Assembly: GCA_001657385.1 (NCBI GenBank)
Contig: LYSZ01000004.1
Span: 124,001-188,000 of the forward strand
Length of the DNA stretch: 64,000 bases
Reading direction: 5' to 3'
From: Parvularcula sp. BBD 1991-13
Lineage (GTDB): Bacteria; Pseudomonadota; Alphaproteobacteria; Caulobacterales; Parvularculaceae
In this document: positions 20,981-30,455 of the stretch, piece by piece
Layout of the letters: each line of letters opens with the position of its first letter
Position numbering within the stretch: position 1 is the stretch's first letter
Notes under the pieces: model-generated
The model's input: only the letters and a program-made list of their open reading frames with translations
Told to the model about the DNA's origin: nothing
The model's database searches: none
Made by a program: the position numbers and the translations under genes

Positions 20981-21038
20981 ATCCATATTGCGCATCCAGG
21001 TCGAACCGGGTTATCTCGGATCCATATGGCGTATTCAG
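20981..21038. promoter_or_regulatory. Direct repeat upstream of the HxlR gene, possible operator
   Basis: Two 19-bp direct repeats, ATCCATATTGCGCATCCAG (20981-20999) and ATCCATATGGCGTATTCAG (21020-21038), match at 16 of 19 positions with a 39-bp period. They sit between divergent genes and overlap the first of two possible start codons of the HxlR gene, so they may be regulator-binding sites. The rest of the 20793-21025 gap holds no gene. Confidence 0.5.
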
Positions 21039-21565
21039 ACATGAACACCTCCGGCGCGGCCCCGGACAATCGCGGGAACAAGCCCAAGGAAAAGCCGGGG
21101 GACAAGCCCGTGAAAAAAGAGCGCGGGGCGGGCGCGCTTGACCGTTGCGGCATGGCGCGGGCGGCCCTCCTGCTCGGCGACAAGTGGACCCTCCTCGTGG
21201 TGCGCGAGGCGCTTTACGGCGTGACCCGGTTCGACGCCATGCAGACGGATCTGGGCGTGCCGCGCACCGTCCTGTCCGACCGGCTGAAGCGGCTGGTCGC
21301 CGCGGGCGTTCTGACAAAACGTCCCTACAAGGAGCCGGGGGCGCGGCTGCGCCATCGTTATGTCCTGACGCCCATGGGCGTGGACCTGGCGCTGCCGCTG
21401 ATGGCGCTGATGCAGTGGGGCGAAAAGCATCTGCCTGCCGAAGGCGACGCCCCCACGGCGGAGATCGTCGAACGCAACACGGGCGCGCGTTTGCGCGTCG
21501 GTCTCGCCGGCGAAGACGGCAAGACCGTGGCGCTGGGCGACGCCCATTTCCGCATCAACGGCTAG
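21026..21565 (+). CDS. HxlR-family transcriptional regulator
   Basis: HxlR proteins are dimeric winged-helix regulators. The core lies at about residues 40-135: CGMARAALLLGDKWTLLVVREALYG, RFDAMQTDLGVPRTVLSDRLKRLVAAGVL and RHRYVLTPMG (wing). A charged Lys/Gly/Pro-rich N-terminus precedes it. The ATG at 21026 lies inside a direct repeat; the in-frame ATG at 21041 (174 residues) is equally likely. The stop codon TAG is the left end of a dispersed repeat copy. Its target is unknown; the divergent secreted-protein gene or its own promoter are candidates. Confidence 0.9.
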   Translation: MAYSDMNTSGAAPDNRGNKPKEKPGDKPVKKERGAGALDRCGMARAALLLGDKWTLLVVREALYGVTRFDAMQTDLGVPRTVLSDRLKRLVAAGVLTKRPYKEPGARLRHRYVLTPMGVDLALPLMALMQWGEKHLPAEGDAPTAEIVERNTGARLRVGLAGEDGKTVALGDAHFRING

Positions 21566-21687
21566 AATGCGTTGCGGCAAAAGCGGATCGCCGGTTGTGC
21601 GCTTCGCGGGCGCGCTCCACTTGAGAATCCAGCGTCAATTGCAACCAGAGCCAATCGTAAGTCGCGTTGAACGCAATTGGCTTTAGC
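21566..21687 (+). repeat. Dispersed palindromic repeat, copy B
   Basis: This copy fills the whole space between two convergent genes (HxlR stop 21563-21565; minus-strand stop 21683-21685). It contains GTTGCGGCAAAAGCGGATCG, CGCGCTCCACTTGAGAATCC, and an AATTG hairpin from about 21636 to 21680 (CAATTGC ... GCAATTGG). It matches copies A and C along its length but its first hairpin is diverged. Confidence 0.75.
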
Positions 21688-22177
21688 GCGGCGCTCCGGC
21701 GGGAACGGCCTTTTGACAGGCGCGCTCGATCACCAGATGCGGCGTTCCGTCGGATGTTTTCTCCGTGGTGGTCCAGGACGGGCCGACGACCGCTGTAATC
21801 CGTGTACGGAAGGATGAAAAGCTGTCGAAGGAAACGACGTCCACCGGGGCGTCGAACCTGACGGTCAGCCGCATGCGCGCGCCGGGCAGGGGGCGGGCGC
21901 CGACCACCTCGCCCGAAAAGGGCCGCCGCAGGTAGCGCCCCTCAAGCCGCGCCCCCGGCCGCAAGACAGAGGACACGGTGGAGGGCAAGGCGGCGGCGTC
22001 CAGCGCCGCCGCGGCGGCGCGCAGGGTGTTCCAGTCGCGCCGTCCGTAGCGCGCAGCGATCCGCTCAAGGCTTTCGCTGTGGGAAATGATGACGCCGTCT
22101 TCGGCCAGCATCGCGCGCAATGCTCTCGCCTGGGCTTTCAACTCGCCCACCAGGGGCGTTGTCTTCCTGTCGTTCAT
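21683..22177 (-). CDS. Glyoxalase-superfamily-like small protein
   Basis: The 164-residue product contains, at about residues 33-60, SHSESLERIAARYGRRDWNTL. This resembles a short domain seen in proteins annotated as glyoxalase-superfamily proteins; the assignment is from memory and weak. The C-terminal half is beta-rich with no clear metal ligands. The ATG at 22177 (MNDRK) is chosen because it begins a typical charged N-terminus; the open frame extends 36 codons further upstream. Its stop lies in the end of repeat copy B. Confidence 0.6.
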   Translation of the reverse strand: MNDRKTTPLVGELKAQARALRAMLAEDGVIISHSESLERIAARYGRRDWNTLRAAAAALDAAALPSTVSSVLRPGARLEGRYLRRPFSGEVVGARPLPGARMRLTVRFDAPVDVVSFDSFSSFRTRITAVVGPSWTTTEKTSDGTPHLVIERACQKAVPAGAPR

Positions 22178-22384
22178 GGCGAACCCTCGCTTTTCGTCAT
22201 GCAGCGTTGAGGATGGGGCTCGCCTTGCCATCGGTCTGCATGCCGGGTTGAAAAAGGGCCGTGCAATCAACGAAGGACCGCCCAAGGGGGCGGGAAGGGC
22301 TTCACCGGAGCGTGTCGCTTGCGAGCGGCGGGGGCCTTCGACCCCGAACCTGCGTAGCCTTCCGGCGCGGCGCTGTCAAACCGG

Positions 22385-22579
22385 TCAGAGCCGGCGATCC
22401 CCGCGACCGGCGATGTTCAGGGCCACGGACACCGCGATCAGAAAGACGCCGAAGCCGAGCATCAGCCAAGCGGCCCCGACATCGATTCCCATCCGGAAGG
22501 CGGCGTTCGGAAACACCTGGATGGCCAGCGCGGCCAGGCTGCACGACAGCCCGGCCCAGGTCAGTGCGGTTGCGGACAT
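22385..22579 (-). CDS. Small two-helix membrane protein, unknown
   Basis: A 64-residue protein with two hydrophobic segments, TALTWAGLSCSLAALAIQVF (about 4-23) and AAWLMLGFGVFLIAVSVALNIA (about 36-57), and a basic tail. A GGGGAG purine stretch lies about 8 bp before the start, which supports translation. It is divergent from thiD. No family was recognised; a chance hydrophobic ORF is possible. Confidence 0.5.
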   Translation of the reverse strand: MSATALTWAGLSCSLAALAIQVFPNAAFRMGIDVGAAWLMLGFGVFLIAVSVALNIAGRGDRRL

Positions 22580-22704
22580 GGATGCTCTCCCCTTCGCGGT
22601 CCCTCGACCGCCTGTTCGTTGCGTGAAGACGCCGGCATATTGCCTATTCGCGGCGCTTGTTTGAAAACAATGGGGCGAAGCCGTGAGGATGAAAGCAAGG
22701 CGCC

Positions 22705-23502
22705 ATGAAAGGCCGCGTTCTCGTGATAGCCGGGTCCGACCCCTCGGGCGGCGCCGGCGTGCAGGCCGACGTCAAGACCGTCACGGCCCTCGGCGGCTAT
22801 GCGGCGACGGCGATTACCGCGCTCACCGTACAGAATACGAAGGGCGTCGCCGGATTCGATCCGGTCTCGCCGGCGCTGATCCGCGCCCAGATCGATGCGG
22901 TCATGGACGATGTAGGCGCCGACGCGGTCAAGATCGGCATGATCGGCGATGACAACGCGGCGCAAGCGGTCGTTGAGGCGCTGGATGCGTGGGCGCGCGC
23001 GATCCCTGTGGTGATCGATCCGGTGCTGGCGGCGACCGGCGGAGAGGCGCTCGCGCGCGACGGCGTGGCGCAGACCCTGCGCGCGCATCTTGTTCCGCGC
23101 GCGACCCTCATGACGCCGAATATCGACGAGGCGGCGGCGCTGACCGGCCTTGAGGTTTGCGACCGGGAGACCATGATCGCCGCCGGCCGGGCGATGGTGA
23201 ACGCGGGCGCCGGCGCCGTCCTGGCGACCGGGGGCCATCTGCCCGGATCGACAATCGAAGATATTCTGGTGACGGACGGGGGCGTCGACGTTTTTGAAAC
23301 CGACCGTATCGAGACGACCTCGACCCACGGCACCGGCTGCACCCTGGCCTCGGCCTGCGCCGTCGGCCTCGCCCAGGGGCTGCCCCTGGCGCAGGCGGTC
23401 GAGCGCGCCGTCGGTTACGTGCAGGAAGCGATCCGGACCGCGCCGGGCTACGGCGCCGGCAGGGGCCCGCTCAATCACGCCCATACAGTCAGGACCGCGT
23501 AA
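22705..23502 (+). CDS. thiD: ThiD, hydroxymethylpyrimidine (phosphate) kinase
   Basis: ThiD phosphorylates HMP and HMP-P in thiamine pyrimidine synthesis, downstream of the ThiC reaction (thiC is at 31937). The 265-residue ribokinase-fold protein has IAGSDPSGGAGVQADVKT (about 8-25), VIDPVLAATGG, LMTPNIDEAAALTGL, and the anion hole/catalytic THGTGCTLASA near residue 212. No TPP riboswitch is apparent upstream. phzF follows after 24 bp and may be cotranscribed. Confidence 0.96.
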   Translation: MKGRVLVIAGSDPSGGAGVQADVKTVTALGGYAATAITALTVQNTKGVAGFDPVSPALIRAQIDAVMDDVGADAVKIGMIGDDNAAQAVVEALDAWARAIPVVIDPVLAATGGEALARDGVAQTLRAHLVPRATLMTPNIDEAAALTGLEVCDRETMIAAGRAMVNAGAGAVLATGGHLPGSTIEDILVTDGGVDVFETDRIETTSTHGTGCTLASACAVGLAQGLPLAQAVERAVGYVQEAIRTAPGYGAGRGPLNHAHTVRTA

Positions 23503-23526
23503 CGCCGCCGCAAGGAAGGAAACCTG

Positions 23527-24414
23527 ATGCCCGCTTATGAGTTCGAGACCTATGACGTCTTTACGGAAACCAAATTCGCCGGCAACCCGCTCGCCGTCGT
23601 CATGGACGCGCGGGGGCTGACGACAGAGCAGATGCAAACCGTCGCTCGCGAATTCAACCTCGCGGAAACGTCCTTCGTGCTGCCGCCGGAAGATCCCCGG
23701 CACGCCGCCCGCCTGCGCATCTTCACCCCCGGTTACGAAATGCCCTTCGCCGGCCACCCGACCGTCGGGACCAGCATTGCGATCGCCCGCGCGCGGGGCT
23801 TGCGCGGCGAGATCAGGCTGGAACTGAACGCCGGCGTCTTTCCGGTCGAGGTCGAAACTGACGGGGACAGGGGTGTTGCGGCGTTTTCCAATCCGAACCT
23901 GCCGCGGGAGACCGGCCCCGCGCCGGACGCCGACAGGCTGGAGGCGGCGCTGTCGCTGCCGTCCGGCGCCGTCGATCGCGGCGCCCGCCGCCCGCGCCGG
24001 ATCGGCGCCGGGGTTGATTTCTTCTATCTGCGCGCGCCGCTGGACGCCGTGCGCGCGGCCCGCCTCGACAGCGCGGCGTGGCGCGATCTCGACATGGACG
24101 GCGCGGTCGGGCTTTATCTCTACACGGAAGGCGGGATGTCGCCGGACGTCGCCTATAACGCGCGGATGTTCGCCCCGGACGCCGGCGTTTTCGAGGACCC
24201 GGCGACCGGCTCGGCGGCGGCCGCGCTGCCGGGCCAGATTGCGCTGGGCGAAACCCTGCGTGAGGGGAGGCATGACTGGGTGATCCAGCAGGGGGCGGAA
24301 ATGGGCCGGCCGAGCCGCATCGGCGCGCGGGTGGAGATAAAGGACGGCGCGGTCGCGGCGGTGCGCATCGGCGGGCCCGCCGTTCTCATGCAAAAGGGTC
24401 AGCTTTTCGTCTGA
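23527..24414 (+). CDS. PhzF-family isomerase/epimerase-like protein
   Basis: The 295-residue protein belongs to the PhzF/diaminopimelate-epimerase fold family. Glu47 in FNLAETSFV corresponds to the catalytic Glu of PhzF. PGYEMPFAGHPTVGTSIA and EDPATGSAAAALPG are the two family hallmarks. The substrate is unknown: most members outside phenazine clusters have no assigned reaction, and no phenazine genes are nearby. Its last 16 bp overlap the end of the convergent EamA transporter gene. Confidence 0.9.
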   Translation: MPAYEFETYDVFTETKFAGNPLAVVMDARGLTTEQMQTVAREFNLAETSFVLPPEDPRHAARLRIFTPGYEMPFAGHPTVGTSIAIARARGLRGEIRLELNAGVFPVEVETDGDRGVAAFSNPNLPRETGPAPDADRLEAALSLPSGAVDRGARRPRRIGAGVDFFYLRAPLDAVRAARLDSAAWRDLDMDGAVGLYLYTEGGMSPDVAYNARMFAPDAGVFEDPATGSAAAALPGQIALGETLREGRHDWVIQQGAEMGRPSRIGARVEIKDGAVAAVRIGGPAVLMQKGQLFV

Positions 24415-25364
24415 AGCTTCTTGCGGCCCGGCGCGCGCTGGCTGATCGCAACGCCCGCAAGGATGACGGCGAGGGCGGCGAATGAAGACGCGGCGAGGCG
24501 TTCGCCGTAGACGAGCGCGCCCATGACCACCGCCCAGAGCGGCGTGATGTAATTGCTGAGCGCCATGAACCCCGCTCCGGCGCGGCGGATCAGCATGATG
24601 ATCAGGACGGCGTTGAGGCCGGTCGGGAAGACGCCAAGACCGATGACGCTCACGATGCTGACGAACGACCAGTCCTGCGGGCGCCATTCGGCGAGCAACG
24701 CGGCGGGACTCGCCATTATGGCGGCGACGATCATCAGGCCGGCGGCGAACACGCGCGGGCGTATCGGCGGCGCGCGCCGCGCCAGCACGGCCGCGGCGGC
24801 GTAGAGAAACGTCGCGAACAGGAGCGCGGCTTGCGCGCGCACGTCGCTCGACGCCGCGCCGCCGAGCGTGTCCGGCCCCATCAGGGTGACGACGCCGGCA
24901 AGCCCCATGAAAAAACCGGCGGCCTTGTTCCGGCTCAGGGATTCGCCGGCGAAGAGATAGGCGAGGGCAAGCGTCCAGATCGGCATGAACGCCATGTAAA
25001 TTCCCGCAAGACCGCTGTCGACGAACTGTTGCGCCCACGGAAAGATAAAAAACGGCAGGACGTTGCCCACGGCGCCGACGGCGATCATCCAGCGCCATGA
25101 CCGGCGGATGCGCCACGCGGTTCCCTCTTTCGTTCTGATGCGGATGAAGAAAGGCGGCAGGCGCCGGCCCGCCGCGCGCATCAGCCCATAGAGCAGGATC
25201 GCGCCCACCCATAATCGTCCGACGCCGACGACCGCGGGCGGCGCGGTCTCGACTGCGGTGCGGATCATCACGAAGGAAGAGCCGCCGAACGCGACGATGA
25301 GCGCGAGCAGCGCCCAGTCGTAAAGCGTTGCGCCGGTTGCGGTTTTTGCGAAGGGGGCGGACAT
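24399..25364 (-). CDS. EamA/DMT-family transporter
   Basis: The 321-residue protein has ten predicted membrane helices in two EamA repeats, for example LYDWALLALIVAFGGSSFVMIR, FFMGLAGVVTLMG, LFATFLYAAAAVLARRA and LWAVVMGALVYGERLAASSF (with the family GE motif). It is likely an exporter of amino acids or metabolites; the substrate cannot be inferred. The ATG at 25364 is chosen because the upstream extension is not membrane-like and overlaps the serC leader. Its 3' end overlaps phzF by 16 bp. Confidence 0.9.
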   Translation of the reverse strand: MSAPFAKTATGATLYDWALLALIVAFGGSSFVMIRTAVETAPPAVVGVGRLWVGAILLYGLMRAAGRRLPPFFIRIRTKEGTAWRIRRSWRWMIAVGAVGNVLPFFIFPWAQQFVDSGLAGIYMAFMPIWTLALAYLFAGESLSRNKAAGFFMGLAGVVTLMGPDTLGGAASSDVRAQAALLFATFLYAAAAVLARRAPPIRPRVFAAGLMIVAAIMASPAALLAEWRPQDWSFVSIVSVIGLGVFPTGLNAVLIIMLIRRAGAGFMALSNYITPLWAVVMGALVYGERLAASSFAALAVILAGVAISQRAPGRKKLQTKS

Positions 25365-25460
25365 GGTCAAGGCGCTATCGGGGCTGCGCGCGGGACGCAA
25401 CACAAAAACTCTTTTGCGCTGCAAAAAATTTACGTTGACCGCGTCCGGGGAATGGGCAAG

Positions 25461-25514
25461 GGTGCGCGCGGGCCACGCCTCCCCAACGAGGCGCGCGCCA
25501 TCTGTGAGGATGGA
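25461..25514 (+). ncRNA. serC leader, probable serC RNA motif
   Basis: Two hairpins precede serC. The first (25461-25499) has an outer stem GCGCGC/GCGCGC, an internal loop GGGCCAC, and an inner stem GCCTC/GAGGC with loop CCCAAC. The second pairs CCATC (25498-25502) with GATGG (25508-25512), whose 3' arm runs into the ribosome-binding GGAG (25511-25514) nine bases before the ATG. This arrangement resembles the alphaproteobacterial serC motif as I remember it; no search was run. Confidence 0.6.
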
Positions 25515-25522
25515 GATACAAA

Positions 25523-26680
25523 ATGACACAGACGCTACCGGCGACGCGCCCCGCGCGGCCGTTTTTCTCATCCGGACCGTGCGCCAAGCGCCCCGGATGG
25601 TCCCCCGACAGTCTGAGCGACGCGCCGCTGGGGCGATCGCACCGCTCCAAGGCCGGCAAAGCGCGCCTCAAGGCGGCGATCGACCGGACGCGCGCGCTTC
25701 TCGGCGTGCCGGACGACTATCGCATCGGCATCGTTCCCGCCTCCGACACCGGCGCGGTGGAAATGGCGATGTGGACCATGCTGGGCGTGCGCCCCGTCGA
25801 CATGCTCGCCTGGGAAAGCTTCGGCGCCGGATGGGTCACGGATGCGGTCAAGCAACTGCAACTGGATGCGCGCCTGCTGGAAGCGCCGTATGGCGAGATC
25901 GCCGATCTCGCCGCGGTTGATCCGTCCCATGACGTTGTCTTCACCTGGAACGGGACCACGTCCGGCGTGCGCGCGCCCGACGCGGACTGGATCAGCGACG
26001 CCCGCGAGGGGATCACGATCTGCGACGCGACCTCGGCGATCTTCGCCCAGAATCTCGACTGGCCCAAGCTCGACGTCGTCACCTATTCCTGGCAGAAGGT
26101 GCTGGGCGGCGAGGCGGCCCATGGGGTCCTGATCCTTGGGCCGCGCGCGGTGGAGCGGCTCGAAAGCTATGCGCCGCCCCGGCCGCTGCCCAAGCTGTTC
26201 CGCCTCACCAAGGGCGGCAAGCTGATCGAGGGGATTTTCGAGGGCGCCACCATCAATACGCCGTCCATGCTCTGCGTGGAGGATTATCTGGACGCCCTCG
26301 GCTGGGCCGAAGGACTCGGCGGGTTGCCGGCGCTGCATGCGCGCGCCGACGCCAACGCGGCCGCCCTGGCGGCGTGGGTCGAGAAGACGCCATGGGTTGG
26401 GTTTCTTTGCGAGGACCCGGCGATCCGCTCCAACACCTCCGTATGCCTCAAAATCGTCGACGACGCCGTCACCGCCCTTGAGGACGCCGGTCAGCGCGCT
26501 TTCGTCAAGGCGATGGAAAAGGCGCTCGAGGCGGAAGGCGCAGCGTTCGACATCGGCGGCTATCGCGACGCGCCGCCGGGCCTGCGCATCTGGTGCGGCG
26601 CCACGGTGGAGACGAGCGACATCGAGGCCCTGTGTCCGTGGCTCGACTGGGCCTTCGCCGAGGCGCGCGCCGGGCGCTGA
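25523..26680 (+). CDS. serC: SerC, phosphoserine aminotransferase
   Basis: SerC converts 3-phosphohydroxypyruvate to phosphoserine with glutamate. The 385-residue protein is of the alphaproteobacterial/archaeal-like type, with [14 protein letters not shown] (about 14-27), PLGRSHRSK, the PLP lysine at 192 in [14 protein letters not shown], and WCGATVE near the C-terminus. serA follows after 53 bp, making a serine-synthesis operon that also feeds pyridoxal phosphate synthesis. Control probably acts through the structured leader just upstream. Confidence 0.96.
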   Translation: MTQTLPATRPARPFFSSGPCAKRPGWSPDSLSDAPLGRSHRSKAGKARLKAAIDRTRALLGVPDDYRIGIVPASDTGAVEMAMWTMLGVRPVDMLAWESFGAGWVTDAVKQLQLDARLLEAPYGEIADLAAVDPSHDVVFTWNGTTSGVRAPDADWISDAREGITICDATSAIFAQNLDWPKLDVVTYSWQKVLGGEAAHGVLILGPRAVERLESYAPPRPLPKLFRLTKGGKLIEGIFEGATINTPSMLCVEDYLDALGWAEGLGGLPALHARADANAAALAAWVEKTPWVGFLCEDPAIRSNTSVCLKIVDDAVTALEDAGQRAFVKAMEKALEAEGAAFDIGGYRDAPPGLRIWCGATVETSDIEALCPWLDWAFAEARAGR

Positions 26681-26733
26681 GGCCGCGCGCATTTCCCAGC
26701 ATTCTTCATTCCCGTTTTCATGAGAGAGATCCC

Positions 26734-28314
26734 ATGCCCAAAGTTCTTATTTCCGATGCGTTGAGCGAAACCGCCGTCAATATTTTCAAGGACCGCGGCG
26801 TCGACGTCGATTACCAGCCCGGCCTCGGCAAGGAAAAGGACAAGCTTTTATCCGTAATCGGCGATTATGACGGCCTCGCGGTGCGGTCCGCCACCAAGGC
26901 GACGGCGCCGGTGCTTGAGGCTGGCAGAAACCTGAAAGTCATCGGCCGCGCCGGCATCGGCGTCGACAATATCGACATCCCCGCGGCGACGGCGGCGGGC
27001 GTCGTCGTCATGAACACGCCTTACGGCAACGCCATCACGACCGCGGAACACGCCATCGCCATGATGTTCGCGCTAGTGCGGAAAATTCCGCAGGCGAACC
27101 AGTCGACCCATGCCGGCAAGTGGGAGAAGTCGGCTTTCATGGGCGCGGAGGTGTTCGGGAAAACCCTCGGCGTCATCGGTTGCGGCAATATCGGTTCGAT
27201 CGTCGCGGACCGGGCGGTCGGCCTCAAAATGCGGGTCGTCGCCTACGATCCTTTCCTGACCGAAGAGCGCGCCATCGAACTTGGCGTTGAAAAGGTCGAG
27301 CTTGACGCCCTTCTCGCCCGCGCGGACATCGTCACGCTGCACACGCCGCTGACCGACAAGACGCGAAATATTCTTGGTGCTGAAAACATGGCCAAGCTGA
27401 AATCCGGCGCCTATCTCGTCAATTGCGCCCGCGGCGGTCTCGTGGACGAGGCGGCGCTCAAAACCGCTCTCGACGAGGAGCGCCTCGCCGGGGCCGCCCT
27501 CGACGTCTATGAGACGGAGCCGGCGACGGAACATCCGCTGTTCGGCCATCCGCGCGTGGTGGCGACGCCGCATCTCGGCGCCTCCACCAAGGAGGCGCAG
27601 GAAAACGTCGCCATCCAGATCGCCGAGCAGATGGCGGATTATCTGATGCGCGGCGCGGTTTCGAACGCGCTGAACAGCCCGTCGGTGACGGCGGAGGAGG
27701 CGCCGCGCCTGAAGCCCTATATTGCGCTTGCCGAAAAGCTCGGCGCCTTCGCCGGTCAGCTTACGGAAAGCGCGCTGAAGAAAATCGAGGTGAGTTTCGA
27801 GGGCGAAGTCGCCGCGCTCAACACCAAGCCGCTGGTGGCGTCCGCCGTGGCGGGGGTGCTGAAACCGATGCTCTCTGAGGTGAACATCGTCAACGCGCCG
27901 GTGATCGCCAAGGACCGGGGCGTTTCCGTTTCCGAGACCAGCAACGACGAGGCGGACGCCTATGACAGCGTCATTCGCCTGAAGCTGGTCACGGAAAAGC
28001 AGGAGCGCACGGTCTCCGGCACCGTGTTCGGTCCCGCGCCGCGCATTGTCGAGATCAAGGGCGTCGACATGGAAGCGGCGTTCTCGCCGCACATGCTTTA
28101 CGTCACCAACGAAGACAAGCCGGGCTTTATCGGCGCGCTTGGCCAGACCCTCGGCGAGGCCGGCGTCAACATCGCCACCTTCAATCTCGGGCGCGAGGAG
28201 CCAGGGGTCAGCGCCATCGCCCTCATCGCCGTGGACGACCCGGTGACCGACGCGGTCCTGGATAAAGTCCGCTCGCTGCCCCACGTGATGCAGGCCAAGG
28301 CCCTGACCTTCTGA
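26734..28314 (+). CDS. serA: SerA, D-3-phosphoglycerate dehydrogenase
   Basis: SerA performs the first step of serine synthesis, oxidising 3-phosphoglycerate with NAD+. The 526-residue long-form enzyme has the substrate/NAD domains with GRAGIGVDNIDI, the Rossmann motif LGVIGCGNIGSIVADRA (about 145-161), and catalytic-region NCARGGLVDEAAL. An intervening ASB-like domain (about 320-450) and a C-terminal ACT domain (about 455-526) follow. The ACT domain suggests serine feedback. An in-frame extension to 26593 overlaps serC and is rejected. Confidence 0.97.
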   Translation: MPKVLISDALSETAVNIFKDRGVDVDYQPGLGKEKDKLLSVIGDYDGLAVRSATKATAPVLEAGRNLKVIGRAGIGVDNIDIPAATAAGVVVMNTPYGNAITTAEHAIAMMFALVRKIPQANQSTHAGKWEKSAFMGAEVFGKTLGVIGCGNIGSIVADRAVGLKMRVVAYDPFLTEERAIELGVEKVELDALLARADIVTLHTPLTDKTRNILGAENMAKLKSGAYLVNCARGGLVDEAALKTALDEERLAGAALDVYETEPATEHPLFGHPRVVATPHLGASTKEAQENVAIQIAEQMADYLMRGAVSNALNSPSVTAEEAPRLKPYIALAEKLGAFAGQLTESALKKIEVSFEGEVAALNTKPLVASAVAGVLKPMLSEVNIVNAPVIAKDRGVSVSETSNDEADAYDSVIRLKLVTEKQERTVSGTVFGPAPRIVEIKGVDMEAAFSPHMLYVTNEDKPGFIGALGQTLGEAGVNIATFNLGREEPGVSAIALIAVDDPVTDAVLDKVRSLPHVMQAKALTF

Positions 28315-28477
28315 CGCGCCGCCTCCCGCCTCCCGCCCCTCAATGGTCGTTGGGCGGGCGGTCATTGACGTTCCGTGTCGCAACCGGCGCGCCCGCCGCC
28401 CGCCGCCGCCGGGAATCGTTTGACCGCGGCGGCGCAATCCTTATGGTGCGTGCGCGCTTATCGAAAGGGTTGCATTT

Positions 28478-29770
28478 ATGGCCGACGCCGCGGTGATCGG
28501 CGCCCAGTGGGGCGACGAAGGCAAAGGGAAAATCGTCGACTGGCTGTCGGCGCGCGCCGACGTGGTGGTGCGCTTCCAGGGCGGTCACAACGCCGGTCAC
28601 ACGCTGGTGATCGACGGCGAGACCTACAAGCTTTCCCTGCTGCCGTCCGGCGTCGTACGCAAGGGCTGCGTCGGGGTGATCGGCTCCGGCGTGGTGGTCG
28701 ATCCGTTTGCGCTGATCGCGGAGATCGACCGCCTCGCCGGGCAGGGCGTCGCCATCACGCCGGACAATCTGCGCATTGCGGAAAACGCCACCCTCATCCT
28801 CCCGGTTCACAGCGAGCTGGACCAGATGCGCGAGGCGTCGGCCGCCGGCGTCAAGATCGGCACGACCAAGCGCGGCATCGGGCCGGCCTATGAGGACAAG
28901 GCAGGCCGGCGCGGTCTGCGCGTCGTCGATCTCGCCAGTCCCGAAACGCTTCCCGCCAAGATCGAAAATCTCCTTGTACATCATAATGCGCTGAGGCGCG
29001 GGTTTGGCGAGGCCGAACTTGACGCGGGCGCCCTGGTTGACACGCTGAAGGAGATCGCGCCGAAGATCGCGCCCTTCGCCGCGCCGGTCTGGCGCGAGCT
29101 GGACCTGGCGCGCAAGGCGGGCAAGCGCATCCTGTTCGAGGGTGCGCAGGGGGTCCTGCTGGACGTCGATCACGGCACATACCCGTTCGTCACTTCGTCC
29201 AACACCGTGGCGGGGCAGGCGGCGACGGGCTCCGGCCTTGGTCCGGGTACGGTCGATTACGTTCTTGGCATCGTCAAGGCCTACACCACCCGCGTCGGCG
29301 AAGGGCCGTTCCCGACCGAGCTTGACGACGATGTCGGAAGGCGGCTGGGCGAGCGCGGTCGCGAATTCGGCGTGGTCACGGGGCGCAAGCGCCGCTGCGG
29401 CTGGTTCGACGCGGCGCTGGTGCGCCAGTCCCTCAAGATCGCGGGCGTTGACGGGATCGCGCTGACCAAACTCGACGTGCTCGACGGATTTGAGGAACTG
29501 AAAGTCTGCGTCGGCTATCGCATCGGCGGCGAGACCTATGATTATCTTCCGGCCGGCGCGGAGCGCCAGGCGGCCGCGGCGCCGGTATACGAGACCATGG
29601 CGGGCTGGTCCGGTTCGACCGAGCGGGCGCGTTCCTGGGCCGAGCTGCCGGCCGAAGCGGTCAAATATGTCCGCCGGATCGAGGAGCTGATCGAAACCCC
29701 GGTCGCGCTCGTGTCCACCAGCCCCGAACGGGACGACGTGATCCTGATGCGCGATCCGTTCCAGGACTGA
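28478..29770 (+). CDS. purA: PurA, adenylosuccinate synthetase
   Basis: PurA makes adenylosuccinate from IMP and aspartate with GTP, the first committed step to AMP. The 430-residue protein shows [15 protein letters not shown] (about 8-22), [12 protein letters not shown], the [13 protein letters not shown] loop, [23 protein letters not shown] and the GTP-site KLDVLDG. It stands alone, 163 bp after serA. Confidence 0.98.
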   Translation: MADAAVIGAQWGDEGKGKIVDWLSARADVVVRFQGGHNAGHTLVIDGETYKLSLLPSGVVRKGCVGVIGSGVVVDPFALIAEIDRLAGQGVAITPDNLRIAENATLILPVHSELDQMREASAAGVKIGTTKRGIGPAYEDKAGRRGLRVVDLASPETLPAKIENLLVHHNALRRGFGEAELDAGALVDTLKEIAPKIAPFAAPVWRELDLARKAGKRILFEGAQGVLLDVDHGTYPFVTSSNTVAGQAATGSGLGPGTVDYVLGIVKAYTTRVGEGPFPTELDDDVGRRLGERGREFGVVTGRKRRCGWFDAALVRQSLKIAGVDGIALTKLDVLDGFEELKVCVGYRIGGETYDYLPAGAERQAAAAPVYETMAGWSGSTERARSWAELPAEAVKYVRRIEELIETPVALVSTSPERDDVILMRDPFQD

Positions 29771-29865
29771 CGAAGGCGGCGTCCGTCTCGCGCAGACGTG
29801 AAGCGCCGGGCCGTGGCGCCCGCGCCGGCGCGGGCTTAGTATTCTTGAACGGAGAGGCGGTTGCG

Positions 29866-30354
29866 ATGCGGTACAAATTCATCATTTTTCCGGCGGTCGC
29901 CGCGCTGGTGATCGCGGCTTATGCGTTTTCCGGACGCACGGCCGACCTCGCGCCGGATTATGTTTATGACGGCGAGCCGGAAATCGTCGCCGCAACGTTC
30001 TACGCCGCCTGGTGCTCCCCGTGCAGAATACTGGAGCCGAGGCTGTCGGACGTTGCGCCGTCTTTCGCGGACAAGCCGGTCAAGTTCGTCAAGCTCGACT
30101 TTACCTTCGGCCAGCGCGCCGACGTCAAGGCGCTGGCGGGCCGCGAGGGCCTCGCCGAGGCTTATCGCCGGTTCGCCGGGGCCACGGGCTTTACCCTGTT
30201 GATCGACCGGGAGACCGGCGAGACTATTGATATGCTGACCATCGATCATTCGCCCCGCGCCATGCGCGCAGCCATTGCCCAGGCGATCGCGGTCGCCTCA
30301 CGGCCGGACGCCGGTTCGGATGCGGATCCGGACGGCGACGCCTCCGGCGCATGA
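29866..30354 (+). CDS. Membrane-anchored or exported thioredoxin-like protein
   Basis: The 162-residue protein has an N-terminal hydrophobic segment (FIIFPAVAALVIAAYAF, about 5-21), which is either a signal peptide or an anchor. The thioredoxin fold follows with redox motif AAWCSPCRILEPRL (Cys50 and Cys53). The cis-Pro loop is not obvious (GFTLLIDRETGE). It likely acts in periplasmic thiol-disulfide chemistry. The ATG at 29866 is preferred to an upstream TTG because GGAGAGG lies before it. The tail is Asp/Ala-rich. Confidence 0.85.
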   Translation: MRYKFIIFPAVAALVIAAYAFSGRTADLAPDYVYDGEPEIVAATFYAAWCSPCRILEPRLSDVAPSFADKPVKFVKLDFTFGQRADVKALAGREGLAEAYRRFAGATGFTLLIDRETGETIDMLTIDHSPRAMRAAIAQAIAVASRPDAGSDADPDGDASGA

Positions 30355-30455
30355 CGCGCCGCGCCTGTCACCGACTTTTGACAAAACGTCATTCGTTATC
30401 CGTTCCTGTAGGTGATATCGCCTGCGTCGCAGACGCATAAAGGAGAACGCGGATC

